Below are positions 40,720-51,399 of a DNA stretch of 64,000 nt, in pieces. Location of the stretch: positions 18,850,501-18,914,500 of the forward strand of contig JAYKKI010000037.1 in assembly GCA_039881145.1 (NCBI GenBank), given 5' to 3'. Positions within the stretch are counted from its first letter, which is position 1, and each line of letters starts with the position of its first letter. Origin of the DNA: Druceiella hillmani (lineage: Eukaryota; Arthropoda; Insecta; Lepidoptera; Hepialidae). Under the pieces are notes generated by a model. That model ran no database searches. It was not told the DNA's origin and saw only the letters and a program-made list of their open reading frames with translations. The translations under genes and the position numbers were made by a program.

Positions 40720-40905
40720 ATTTCACAATTAAATGAAACTACGTGATGTAGTATTATTTCTACTATTTTAATTTCTTTACCACGACCTAGGTTTCGTTGT
40801 ATTACAACATCTTCAGGTGGGATATTAGCAAAGGTAATCTTTGCTAATATCCCACCTGAAGATGTTGCAATTAGCGTACTACGAAACAAATTAAGTGAAA
40901 GAACA
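40720..40905. repeat. Penelope-like terminal sequences, head-to-head
   Basis: On the minus strand from 40867 down to about 40722 runs a terminal segment with a hammerhead fold (40780-40820) followed by the 45-base block also found at 1087-1131. On the plus strand from 40839 a second, decayed copy starts with the same 29 bases, so 40805-40833 and 40839-40867 form a perfect inverted repeat around GTAAT. The second copy keeps CTGAAGA and GAAAC but lost the stems. Inverted and tandem terminal copies are characteristic of Penelope-like elements; no reverse transcriptase or GIY-YIG coding sequence is present here. A 118-codon minus frame at 40641-40997 reads across the structure and is not considered a gene. 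Confidence 0.7.
40780..40820 (-). ncRNA. Hammerhead-ribozyme-like motif (Penelope type)
   Basis: Read on the minus strand from 40820 to 40780 the 41 bases fit a minimal type I hammerhead. Stem I is CCAC pairing with GTGG at the two ends. The core CTGAAGA fits CUGANGA. Stem II is GTTGT/ACAAC with loop AAT, preceded by one unpaired T. The second core is GAAA. Stem III is ACC/GGT (counting the last core A) closed by TA, and the cleavage triplet GTC falls right before GTGG. Self-cleavage would occur after base 40784. Known for Penelope-like elements: hammerheads in their terminal repeats process the transcript. The bulged T and very short stems I and III may make it weak. Confidence 0.7.
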
Positions 40906-42291
40906 TCTCTGTTTGCAACATCTGCTGTGACGAGACCAAACGAGAGTTTGTAGACTTGCAGACGAGTTAGGCGCACCTGTCGCCTGTTTATCAGCAAACA
41001 AACACAGAAAGCGAGCTAAGAGTTGTGTCTCCCGCAAAATATATACAATTAAACTTTTACGAATCCATAATCAGAAGTCATATATAAACAAAACAGATAT
41101 TTATGTGTTATAAAAGAAGTACATGTTTTAGAAAAGAAGCATATAGGATCATTTTATTATTTCGGGAATTCTGAATATTTTTTATCAAAATTAGTTGAAT
41201 AATTGGATTAAATTATCATTCTTATGTACACGAATTGTTATAAAACGTTACATAATAGAAAATTTCATCATCAAACAATTTTAAGCTTTTTTAATCTTTT
41301 CTTTTTTTTAATCTGAAATTTTATGGTCTAAGACAGCAAAATTTTGTCGCAAAATTGAATTTATTGATATATAATAAAAAGCAACAGCGTTTAGTATATT
41401 TTATTACCATAATCATTCAAAATTTTTCAAAATGTTGTGCATGGCCATTTTGACTATATTATATTTTGATAATATTAATAAATGAAAAATACTAAAAAAA
41501 AGCATTTACGAAGTCAGAAGCTCGCTTTACCATAATTAAGTACACACCAAAATGTAATTTCTTAGTGCGGGTTATTCTAGCATCAAAATACTCAGAACTA
41601 CAAGTATTTATACTGAAAACTTATAGTCACTATCATAGTAAAATTTATGATAACTATTATATATGATATATCTATCTACCCTAGCACCGCATAGAGGTCG
41701 ATAAACCAGAGAATTCCTTTGTGATGAAATGGATTATCAAGGAAATTATGATTTCAATAAAATAGTGTATAACTTGAAAATATTCGTACAATTATAAAAT
41801 GTAGCCTAAAATATTTTCCAAAAACTTCACTAAATATGAATTGTATTTATTACATAGTATTTATTACATACATATTTGTTTGTAAATTTTAGGTTAGTGT
41901 GTAACGATCAAAATAAAGTCAATAATATTAATATGACAATGAAATTTTTGTTTTTTACGACTTATTGTTTTAATGCGTAATATTAGAGTATTTGCGCACT
42001 GCGTCCGATCCCAATCCGTGAAAACACGAATCTAGAAAACTTGGACGAATGTTACTTATGCACAGAGAGTTTCTACACTGCTTTCGATCTAAATCCAAGA
42101 AATGTCGATCCGAAGTAGCAATAGTACTGTTTGTATGAGAGGTTGTACACTGGATCCGAATTTCGTCTTCTGGTTTTTCTCCGTCACCCGTGATATTAAC
42201 GGATTAGAGCCATGTATGAGCAGCTCGGCGTGGCAGTGGGGTGGGTGGTGAAGTGGTGGGATGCCACTCGGCGTCCGCGGCACCGAACTTT
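40906..42291. other. AT-rich DNA, no gene recognised; GC-richer toward the Harbinger relic
   Basis: From about 42000 the sequence turns less AT-rich, with loosely repeated words (CACTG-GTCCGATCCCAATCC; CACTGCTTTCGATCTAAATCC; CACTGGATCCGAATTTCG near 41997, 42077 and 42148). These may be decayed subterminal repeats of the Harbinger element but cannot be proven. Confidence 0.35.
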
Positions 42292-42328
42292 AGTTCAGTA
42301 TGGCACTATAGTATAGTGATACTGAACT
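42292..42328. repeat. 17-bp hairpin with 2-nt bulge near Harbinger left side
   Basis: AGTTCAGTAT then CACTATA (42292-42301, 42304-42310) pair with TATAGTG and ATACTGAACT (42312-42328), leaving GG bulged and a single-base loop. It is perfect apart from the bulge. Confidence 0.9.
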
Positions 42329-42389
42329 CCAGCTACGTAACCTAGTCACGCACGCATTATACTTGTATCATGTTTCCCTACGTTTATGT

Positions 42390-42555
42390 ATTAGACCAGT
42401 ATGTTAAAAATAAATCCTGTTTATGGGAAGTCTTTTAAGGACTACAAAAATTAAATTATGACAAGGAATGCATGGACTGAAATATGCAAATTCTTTGAGC
42501 CTGAGTTTGAGAACAAAAGTTGATATGTTTAAGGACAAAAAGAAAACTGCGACAA
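42390..42555 (+). pseudogene. Probable MADF protein, 5' coding piece
   Basis: Two frames together give CLWEV, a KDYKN segment and NAWTEICKFFEPEFE, the order expected in the first helices of a MADF domain (CLW...DYK...AW.EI...). It ends at a good splice-donor-like GTAAGT (42556-42561). The next piece of the same domain (RNDIRDTFKKSL) is found only at 43790, right after a TTGTTTCAG acceptor. I infer a 1.2-kb intron, which contains the transposase coding region on the other strand. One frameshift and at least three stops are visible. The match is shorter than for the second piece, hence lower confidence. Confidence 0.55.
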
Positions 42556-42849
42556 GTAAGTGAAATAAACACTTATTTTCAGTACCAATTAGAAATCGGT
42601 GATAAGTAACAACCAAAACTAGTGAGCACTTAGTCCGCGCGTTAAAACGTTTATTACCATTTTAGTTTTATTTCTTATGATCAATTGTATTGTATATTTA
42701 AGCGAAAATTTTAATTAAGTATGTACTTCCCGTCGTATATCGTGATTCGAATGATAAACGTGACAAAGTCACGATGATATTTTACGGTATTTTTTGGAAC
42801 TGTAATAACAATAACGGTAATTGAAATGTAATATTTTTCCCGATTTTTA

Positions 42850-43731
42850 GACCAATTATGACTGTGTAGTGATCTCCAGGAGCTCATAAAATAATTAGGA
42901 AATTAAGTTCTAATTTCATTTGCTGCTCTGCCAGCTGGAACACTATTTGGCGGAGATAGATCTTGATAGTTATCATTATCGATAGGCATGTAAATATCTA
43001 TAAGTTTATATTCATCTCGTTCACGAACAGTATTATGTAATACAACACATGCTTTCATATTTTCAGATGCTCGCGCGAATAGGTTCAAGGGGAAATAAAA
43101 AATTAGCCATTTTTTGTTAATATACCAAAGGCACATTCTACATACTTTCTTGCTCGACATAGCCAATAATTGTATATGCGTTGTTTACATTAAAATTTAA
43201 GCCTCCATATGGTCGTAATAGATATATGTCTAGTGGGAATGCTTCGCCGCCAACAAAAACGTGTGGTGTTCTTCTGTTTAGGCCTGAGAATAAAGGGGCG
43301 GGTGTAGGTATATATTGTCTTCCTTCAGTAAATTTCTTGTAAAAATTAGTACGCTGAAAGATTTCTGAGACGCAGTTTTTCCCATATGAACCAATGTCAT
43401 TAAAAACAAATTTATAATCTTCGTCCACTACCGCCAAAAGCACAATGGAAAAAAGCCTTTATACTTGAAAAACATCGAAGCGGAGTTGAGAAATTTTTTA
43501 ATTCTTATATGCTTTCCGTCCACTGCACCTGAACGATGTAATAAGTTAGCTCTTTTCTTGAATTCATCAGCTATTTCTTTCCATTTTCTTTAGTGGGCGG
43601 TGCAAGGAATTGAATATTAGTAATATCCCAGATGCTGCAACATACTAAGTTTACAATTTTAGCTATTGTTGAAATGCCTAATTTGTAATTGTTATATATG
43701 TAAAATTATTATATTTCCGGTGGCCAAGTAC
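42850..43731 (-). pseudogene. HARBI1-like DDE nuclease (PIF/Harbinger transposase) pseudogene
   Basis: On the minus strand an acceptor-like TTTATCACAG precedes YLATGN (about 43730-43713). In order follow a STIAKIV segment, GAVDGKHIRI (first catalytic Asp at 43520-43518), GFFSIVLLAVVDEDYKF (second Asp at 43425-43423), PHVFVGGEAFPL and LLRPYGG. Next comes CRARKYVECAFGIL (Glu at 43138-43136, in a shifted frame), then ENMKACVVLHN and GRAANEIR. Thus all three DDE residues survive, spread over at least three frames. A TAA at 42905-42903 cuts off an FPNYF-like tail. The amino-terminal part before YLATGN is missing from this exon. The decay looks fairly young compared with the LINE relics. Neighbour: MADF-BESS coding pieces flank it on the opposite strand. 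Confidence 0.9.
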
Positions 43732-43769
43732 CTGTGATAAAACAATATTTGTTAATTCAGTTGTTTCAG

Positions 43770-44398
43770 TTGAATTAGTTACGAATAAGCGGAACGATAT
43801 TCGGGATACCTTCAAAAAATCTCTAAGCATAAAATCTGGACAAGCTGCAAAGGAGAAATATATTAATCATAAACAATTGCAGTTTCTACTAAAAGTCTTT
43901 CAGCTAGAAGACAAAGCTACTAACTTTCAATATTTGTCTGATAGCACGCAAGACAGTAGTTAAAATTCCGCAAATGTCTCATACACTGCACGACCGAGAA
44001 GAATTGCTAATTCCTTTCCACCACAAAATAAAAAAAGAATGAATCCAGTGGATGTTGAAATTTTGAAGAGTATCCAGTCGTCTATCAAAAAGATACCAGA
44101 AAATGACAAGCTCGAATTTTATATTAAAATAATGGAATTACTCCGTAAATATACGAAGAAACTGCGATCAACACATTGGTCTTCTATTGATAGACTCGCT
44201 TCAATAGTTTCGCAGACTGCATCCCCAGCTTGATCCAGTATGGCAGTCAAGGTGTCGATGCAACATAATGTTAATCAACCTGATACTAATAATGACATCA
44301 ATTGCATCTAGAGTAATGATGAATTTGGTTTACATACTATGACCCCAAATAAACCAAATGAAGAAAGTAATTTAAATTCTACAGTGTTGCAAAACTAG
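43770..44398 (+). pseudogene. MADF-BESS protein, 3' coding piece
   Basis: After a TTGTTTCAG acceptor (to 43769) a single reading register runs to TAG at 44396-44398. It contains RNDIRDTFKKSLSIKSGQAA and the KYINHKQLQFLLKV segment, which is the second half of a MADF domain (WRNIRDTF...KSGSAAKKK..YIYFEQLSFL). VDVEILKSIQSSIKKI followed by FYIKIMELL (about 44052-44145) matches a BESS motif, then comes an Asn/Ser-rich tail. In-frame stops interrupt at 43961, 44231 and 44309; no frameshift is needed. MADF-BESS proteins bind DNA through MADF and contact partners through BESS; in Harbinger elements such a protein assists the nuclease. Confidence 0.8.
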
Positions 44399-46089
44399 AA
44401 AGCTGCCAATTCTTAGTCTAAGTTATTTAATCAGAACTTGATGATATGTAGCTTTTCCTCAAATTGTTTCGAAACTAATTAAGCTTTTGTATAGTTTTAG
44501 TTTGTTCGTGAATTAAACACTTGCTACTTATTTTTCTGTAATTTCGGTTAATGCACAGTATTTCCTGTACAAAAAAGCTTTTGATTTTCTATTAATCTAC
44601 CTAAAAATATTAATATGCAAAATTATTAAGTGTGTCAAACACTTACCAAAAATGGGTCACGAGCTCTCCGACTGTGAGATGTTCCTTGATGAGGAATCCA
44701 GTTCCTTCAATCATTCTTTTTTAAAATGTATTTAGTTAACTGAGACGCTCTATTGTGGTTACTATTTCAGCGCACAATATCAAAATGTGTACATAGTTTC
44801 ACATATCTTTAACATATTTAATAAACATGTAGTTCAAGGTTTATAAAAGTTATATTAAATAAGATATTATATTTTATATAAGAACGGTATATGTTTAATG
44901 CAGGTTCATCTTATGCTATATTTATATATTATTATTTTAAACAAATAATAAAAACTAATTTAATAAAAATTAAGCCGACTTCAATACGTAAGTAGCTATC
45001 TAGACCACTTAAAATGAAGAAATCTTTAATTAACTTTAAATTTTATGTCTCTATTTCCTTTGTGATTTACAAGCAAGGCTATTTTCTTTTGATATCAGTC
45101 TATTAAAATTTAGCACAAATTAAAAGAGCTTATTTCCCTTATTAATTAAAATGAATGAATATATTTATATGCAAACTTTCAAATCCATAAAAGATGCTTA
45201 TGAAAGTTATTCGGTTACTTTTTGAAATAACATAACAAGATTTTAATACTCATGAAAGATTTGCACGCTTTGCAACATGTTTGAATTATTAGAAACCAAG
45301 AATAATTTTTGTTCAAAAATGATTTCCACGTAGAGGGAGAAACAGTGAAACAAAATTTGAAAATTAGCCTTTGTTTGCTGTACAAAATGTTATCCCGGGC
45401 TGGGCTAATTAAACCTAGACAAGTAGTTTACCCAATGTCAATATACGAGTAGAAAAGCTTAATGGAGCACTAATGAGTGCAACCCTCGAGAGAGATGCCC
45501 AGCGCTGGTAACATACGCAAATGTTTTATGTAGCTCCTTCTCTCTATTAATGTATTATAATGATCACTTATTATGATTATTCAACAGCATTATAGTGCCA
45601 TTCAAGATCAAGAACAAGAACTAAAAAATGGATATTAATTTCAACTCTTTTCTTTAATGAAGCGGATAAATTTGATATGCCATTTATTTCATTTTCTTTT
45701 CTTATTATTTCTACAATTTTATTTCAATTTCTTTATTCGTGAATAGATCAAGATCTGTGGATCAATTTTAAGGGAAATTTTGATTAAATATTTAGGAAAG
45801 ATCTGTGTATCCGAGGACGTAACAAAAACTGCACATTTCCCCTATTTAGTTGAAACGTGTAATGAAAAAAAATAGTTCAAAATGATGTTTTGGCTTGTTA
45901 TTGCTTTAAGAGTATGTGATTTAATACCTGATATTTGATGAGACTTTAAGGAAAAGAATGTAGATTCTGTGCTTGAGCAATTTATAACTGAGATATTAAG
46001 AAAATATCCCCCATATTCTTTAATATCTACTATTAGGAATGCAGTCTTATATATTTTGTAGGATAATTACAAATGCTAAAGTAATAAAT

Positions 46090-46096
<7 letters not shown>
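44399..46096. other. AT-rich DNA; one possible spliced exon
   Basis: Apart from the candidate exon at 44647-44740, nothing was recognised. A GC-richer patch at about 45395-45520 (TATCCCGGGCTGGGC; GAGATGCCCAGCGCTGG) is unclassified. Confidence 0.4.
44647..44740 (-). other. Candidate 5' exon on the transposase strand
   Basis: On the minus strand an open stretch ending ...THFW abuts a consensus donor GTAAGTG (44646-44640). The transposase coding region at 43731 begins right after an acceptor and lacks its amino-terminus, so this could be the missing upstream exon. The residues before the donor (TVGELVTHF) are only loosely like the ERL.VTLRF expected before YLATG. It may equally be unrelated. 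Confidence 0.25.

Positions 46097-46143
<47 letters not shown>
46097..46143. repeat. (TA)n microsatellite
   Basis: About 47 bases of TA. Confidence 0.95.
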
Positions 46144-49090
46144 TATTAGTGTATATACACATATATTTTATTAGTTGGTTCACAGATTGAATATTTTACG
46201 TCACATTCATTGCAATAATATATTATGATTTTGCGTTTTCTCCAAATAGGAGATATTAAACATAAAATCGTATAATAATGGTTTGGCTACAAATTTTTCT
46301 ACAACGTTTCCATATTATTTGGGGAATATCCGATACTTAAATTTGGAAACATCGTATCCCAAGTGGCTCTTAAAGATATCATAAAATGGTCGTTTGCCCA
46401 TATTAAGCGAAAATTGCTTCACCAAAAATTTCTCTTTGTGGACTATTATTACTACCTACACTGTTATAATGGGTCTGTAATAAAACATATTTATCTCAAC
46501 GCATGTAATGTTTCAAGTGGTTGAAATAATAACCTATAGATATAGTTTATCATCTCCGATAGAAATAAACGTGCCACAAAATATATATGTATCAAAATAA
46601 AAAGATGTGAGACTTGTTAACTTATATAGATAAGGATGCTATTCTTGGAAGTAATTGTAGACAAAGATGATATCATTGGAAGTAATTTTTGAAGCTATCG
46701 TAGCCTTTTGAAATTAATAATGTCTATGATTATGAGAAAATTAATAAAACATAGATTCACGTACAAATAATCATATTCATATAAAACATCAAAAAAATTA
46801 CCATACTCATGGTGATAGTTTAAGAAAAACCGATAAAAATAATACATATATTTTACGTTTTCATGTATGACACACAGAACCACTCACAATAGCTTTTAAT
46901 GAAATTCGAACTTAGCTTTTTCAATCCCAATTTTCGTAAATCTGAAAATTATCATTTAGCGAATTAAATATTAATTTTTACCAACATTTTGACTAAATCG
47001 AATAGATTTACTTTTCATAAATTGGTACTCAAGATATAAATAAATTATTTACGAATTGAAGTAGTTAAATAGATGAAGATCCATCTATTTTATTTGAGGA
47101 AAGAATGTTCCATTCTAATTAAATTTCATAAAACATATTTTGTTATATACTAACAGTCTTACTAATAAAGGCTATGTAAGAAATATACATGATGTATTCA
47201 ATTGATTTAAAGAATGATTTCTATGAGGTATAAGGCTATCTCTGTAAAAGTAGTGTAAGACAATCGATTTAACCCCTCATACAATAATAGATTTAAGGGT
47301 ACATATGGCTTTAAATGACCGCGTGCGTTCAGCTCAATAGTAATTGATATATTATTCTAACAAGTGTACAAATGATTAAGTTTTTTGTAGTGTAGTTTTT
47401 TAAATAGTTTTTAGTTTTATTTATTTAATATTATTATTATTCTTTCACAGCATGGACTATAGAAATTATGGATATTTATTCGTTTACTAGTGTCCTGCGT
47501 GAAGCAAAATATACGGAAACATAGAAAAAATTAAGAGAGCCTTTTAAATTCGACAAAAGAGAGTTTAAATAAAAATATCAGAGAAGAGAATCTAAAGTGC
47601 AGAATAGATATGCATAGACAATATTTTGTTGGATAAACGGGGTGAAGCTGTAAATTGGCAGTGAAAAGTATTAATCTCTACGAATGTGTGCATGAAACGA
47701 GGTACCTATCGATATTTTATCATGTTATTTTATCTGAATTTATACCCACGATGAATATGTTCATTGAATTATATTAATTTGTCAAACATAAAATTAAATT
47801 TATAATTCACGTAGACTCAAGATGACTCTGCGGATATTTATGGCTTGATTCAACAATTAATCACAAATAACTACTTAAAAGTTGCAGTTGCGTTAGCTAG
47901 ATGATCTCAATTATTTATTAAAATGCCACAAACAAATGAAGAACCACATAAAGTAAGAATAATGTGCGGAGGCAAAACTATGGCCTACGAGGTTTGATTA
48001 GAATGACTGATAAAGAAAGTACCTGGTGCATCATCACAATTCTACGTGAATCCTAAAGGGTACTTACTATTCACTGAAGGTACAAGTGATATTACGAAAA
48101 ATAAGTAACTGCATATGATGAAAAAAGTATTCAGCAATATAACAATAATTCTTCACCAAAGTAAAGTAAGCAGTGCTAATAAAAAGCTATATGTATGACT
48201 GTACAAAGGACTAGTATGGAGTGCAAAACTTGTCCCTCTTACAGCCATATATACAGTTATTTTAAATACTGACTACATTGCTACTTTTGATATTTCTGAC
48301 ATTTGTTTCAATCGTGAGGGCTTCGACAATCAGATATGATTTTTGTCGATTTTTTTATTTCTCCTGTGTAAAGTATTAATACTCGTGGGACAAAAATTAA
48401 AAATGTATTTAATGCAAAACCCATACCATCCACATTTAGCAAAATAGGTATATGTGGTTAGAGAATTAGTTTACTATTATTTTGATGTTCTAGGTAATGT
48501 GTGTTGTATCACTCCATGTTTGATATATTGCGGCTCACTGTAAAGGTAGCACTCACAATAGCAGAATTTTTCATAAGAGCAGAATATAGCAAAAACTTGA
48601 ATCAAAAAGATTTCGAGACAGACACCTTGGGGGCTCGGGTTATAGATATACAAATTATCTTTTTACTCCCATTCGAAATCCCCTTTTCTTTAATATTTTA
48701 TCCATTACCGTTTAAAGCTACAGATTCACTACAACCTTCACTTATACTAACGTAAGTGTGATAGTTCGTGTTAAAAGAAATAAACAATAGCTTCAAATTA
48801 CATCGTTTGTCAAAAAAAGGCTTAAAATAATTCTTTAAGTTTTAGAGAATTAATAAAGTCACCTTTGCTTTAAAATTGATCCTAAAATAACTAAAAATAG
48901 TTTTAAAAATCATTAATGTCTATGTGACAGAGTGACAGTGTCAATAAAATACTAATACCTGAATAGTGGGTGATTTAAAATTAGAACATAAGCGCCGAGT
49001 ACAAACTAATTCTTGTTTATGAACAAACATCACTTTGTTTACATTTACTCACCGCCGTATTGCTAGCCGCTATTTGCCGCTTCAGATACC
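46144..49090. other. AT-rich DNA, no gene recognised
   Basis: A stretch at about 47920-48090 reads as short open pieces (VRIMCGGKTMAYEV, FYVNPKGYLLFTEG) that look more coding-like than background, but I cannot name a family. The frame at 48501-48755 shows no motif. Confidence 0.35.
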
Positions 49091-49155
49091 ACAGTCGTAG
49101 CGCAGGGGTAACACAATCGTCTGTATAACAGCAAACCGGCTTCGAGACCAATAAG
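49091..49155 (+). repeat. tRNA-like SINE head or tRNA pseudogene
   Basis: TAGCGCAGGGGTAA at 49098-49111 fits a polymerase III A box, and GGCTTCGAGACC at 49138-49149 is close to a B box, at tRNA-like spacing. A run of eight or more T follows at about 49165, suitable as a terminator. A clean cloverleaf cannot be drawn (the T-stem does not pair), so it is not a functional tRNA. The AT-rich sequence after it may be the SINE body, end undefined. Confidence 0.5.
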
Positions 49156-49344
49156 AGCGCTTGCTTTTTTTTAAGTTTAAATTAATATCCGCAAGAATAA
49201 TAATAATAGGAGTAGATATGAAGTTGTGCAGTGAAGGTAATAAGATAAAGATAAAAACATTGCGTTATCTGTACTTAGTGTATCCATGAATATCATTTTT
49301 ATTGCGGCAGTTTTAGTGAAGCGACCTACTCTAAATTGCTTCCC

Positions 49345-49555
49345 ATGAATCGAAAAAAGAAGAAGACATGCAGTCTTTTAAGACGCAACTATCAAAGTCT
49401 GCTATTAGCAAGCCAGAGGAGCAGACTGGAGGTGCAACAGTATGCCATCTACTGGACGCGCTCCACCAATCGCTATAGGTTCTAGCAAAAGCACTCGCCA
49501 CTAGTAAAGAAATATCAGCTAGAGTAATATCAGTCATTCCGATATTGATGTGAAT
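49345..49555 (+). pseudogene. Unidentified coding-like fragment
   Basis: One forward register stays open for about 70 codons with a single TAG, giving a soluble, helix-prone sequence with KKEEDMQSF, ISKPEEQTGG, LLDALHQSL and LATSKEISARV. It is richer in Ala, Glu, Ser and Gln than chance frames in this DNA. I do not recognise a family. Such segments occur in the coiled-coil parts of transposon accessory proteins, which is only a guess. The overlapping minus frame is considered a shadow. Confidence 0.25.
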
Positions 49556-49920
49556 ATTAGGAAATCCCTATCAATAGCAATTATTGACACTGATACTTTG
49601 ATTGCGTATATAAATCCTAAATTTTAAACGCTAAAAAACGACTGGCAGTTTAATATAAATCAGGTCATGCAAAGTTTTCATACTTAACTATAGTCATTAC
49701 ATCTAACCCTGAATGATTACATTAGTCGTATGTTTGAACCGCCAAATAAATTGGATGGCATTATACAACCCCACGAGGAAGAAATTGCGTAACATAATTA
49801 TAAGATGTCACGCATGTGCCGTCAACCTAGAGGTTTATAATATCAAATACTCGTAATAAGTCCCAGAAATTAAAAATGAAAATGTTTTAAATATCGTCTG
49901 CATTTTAAGCGCTGTAGATA

Positions 49921-50105
49921 GATACCTATTCATCCGCGCACGTACTCCGATCGCCGCGTAATGGCATCATGCAGCTAGTCATGCGACGCTTGTGTAACAT
50001 CATATATATAGCGCGCGTGCGCCCTTCACTCCCCACTGAATCGTTATAGATCGCCGGGGCTGCCCAGCGCGTCAACGTTTATGAGTATCTCACATTATCT
50101 CACAT
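49921..50105. other. GC-rich island, unclassified
   Basis: Roughly 180 bases with many CpG (CCGCGCACG, CGATCGCCGCG, AGCGCGCGTGCGCCC), in sharp contrast to the flanks, ending in a tandem TATCTCACAT pair. It contains TATATATAGCGCGC, a phrase loosely resembling 16200-16212. It could be a promoter-like or mobile-element segment; no gene start follows. Confidence 0.35.
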
Positions 50106-50544
50106 TAGAAGAACTGATTTAAAAATGGTACCATTTATGCTCGTAAAACAGCGGGCGTAAATTACGTACAAATAAAAAGTGAAAAATGCATTCTTAAACT
50201 GTGACTATTTATATTTATAATTGTCAACATTTATTTTTCTGCACATCTTCATATTTTTGTTGGCATTATATTAACTGTTAGTTATATTTTATACATGAAA
50301 GGTCTTAATGCTGACATTGCTCTGTGCGTGGACCGAACGTTGCTTCTGAGTAATAATAATCTACAATATTGCGTAAATTATTGAATATGTTCCTATCTTC
50401 ATAAGATAAAATTGTTCCAATGACAAGTCATAAATTGTCAGTTTATTGTTAAAATTTTATCGGAACTGAAACTAAATTCACCTAAATATATTGGCCAGCA
50501 ATTATGATACAATCTACTTGTGGAAACAGACATAGAGATAATAA

Positions 50545-50605
50545 CACAAGTTACAAACGGAGTGGTGGTGGCCTTATGGTTTGGATATGCGGGGTTGCGA
50601 TATAC
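50545..50605 (+). pseudogene. Possible Tc1-like transposase scrap
   Basis: One frame reads YKRSGGGLMVWICGVAIYG, close to the GGGSLMVWGCISY.G block that follows the first catalytic Asp in Tc1/mariner transposases. Nothing before or after supports it. Confidence 0.3.
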
Positions 50606-51399
50606 GGACTGTGAAAATAATGAAGTAGAGGAAATTATTTTAAATTTATGCTTGGGTAAAGAGAAACTTATTCTTTTAAGCAGTATATCTCCAACCTAAC
50701 CTATTTTGAATAAATAGCAAATCCATTTTAATAATTTACAGAAATTGTTTACAGAACAAAATAATAGCAAGTTTTGTTGTGTAGGTGCTAGAATATACTT
50801 TCAATTATTTGGCACAGTCAAGAAGGATAGTGCAATTCATAATATACATGTATGTCCCTTATTTTTATTGCCTTTAGTATTATTCTACATGATTCTTAAA
50901 CAATATAAATATATACAAAACTATAAAAACAAAATCTTAGGCCTAGTCTTTACTAATATGGGCCGCATGCTTACTGTAGCTGACTCAATGTTAAATGAAC
51001 ATCGTAGCCATTCCACGTTCACTTTTACTATTACATTTATTCCTAGCAAAACGCTGCCGATTACAAAAACCAAAAATATAACTTTTAGAAGGCCGAATAT
51101 TAGGTAATAAATAAAGAAATAATTAAAATAAATTGGAATAAGGAATTAAGGAAACTCTAAAGGGAATGTTTTATGATTAGATTTTACGACCTAATCGTTA
51201 ATTCAATTGACTCTTTGTTCTGCTAAAAGCTACCTACAACACCAATCATCCTATCTAGTTTACTCGCGAATTCATGTGACTTTCAAAATATATAGGACGA
51301 ACATGGATGAAATAGAAAAGTTATGGCAGTATTTCTGCCTATAACGAATTTTCAGAATTTCGGTATCAGTTCGAGCGCTTGTCTAAGCAATATCGTCAG
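50606..51399. other. AT-rich DNA, no gene recognised
   Basis: A 120-codon frame at 50745-51107 is the longest here outside repeats. It has no recognisable domain and its hydrophobic and Thr-rich parts look composition-driven. Confidence 0.35.

Larger units (their letters stand above)
42390..44398. mobile_element. PIF/Harbinger element relic (transposase plus MADF-BESS protein)
   Basis: PIF/Harbinger transposons encode a DDE nuclease and a separate DNA-binding protein (Myb/SANT or MADF type) that work together. Both are present here on opposite strands: nuclease at about 42850-43731 (minus), MADF-BESS pieces at about 42390-42555 and 43770-44398 (plus). Terminal inverted repeats and the usual 3-bp target duplication could not be located, so the true ends are unknown. 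All frames are damaged. Confidence 0.75.

Noticed and set aside
40641..40997. 118-codon minus-strand frame
   Set aside because: Runs through the Penelope-like terminal inverted repeat and hammerhead fold; no protein motif.
50745..51107. 120-codon open frame
   Set aside because: No recognisable domain, composition typical of chance frames in AT-rich DNA, and no supporting start or splice context.
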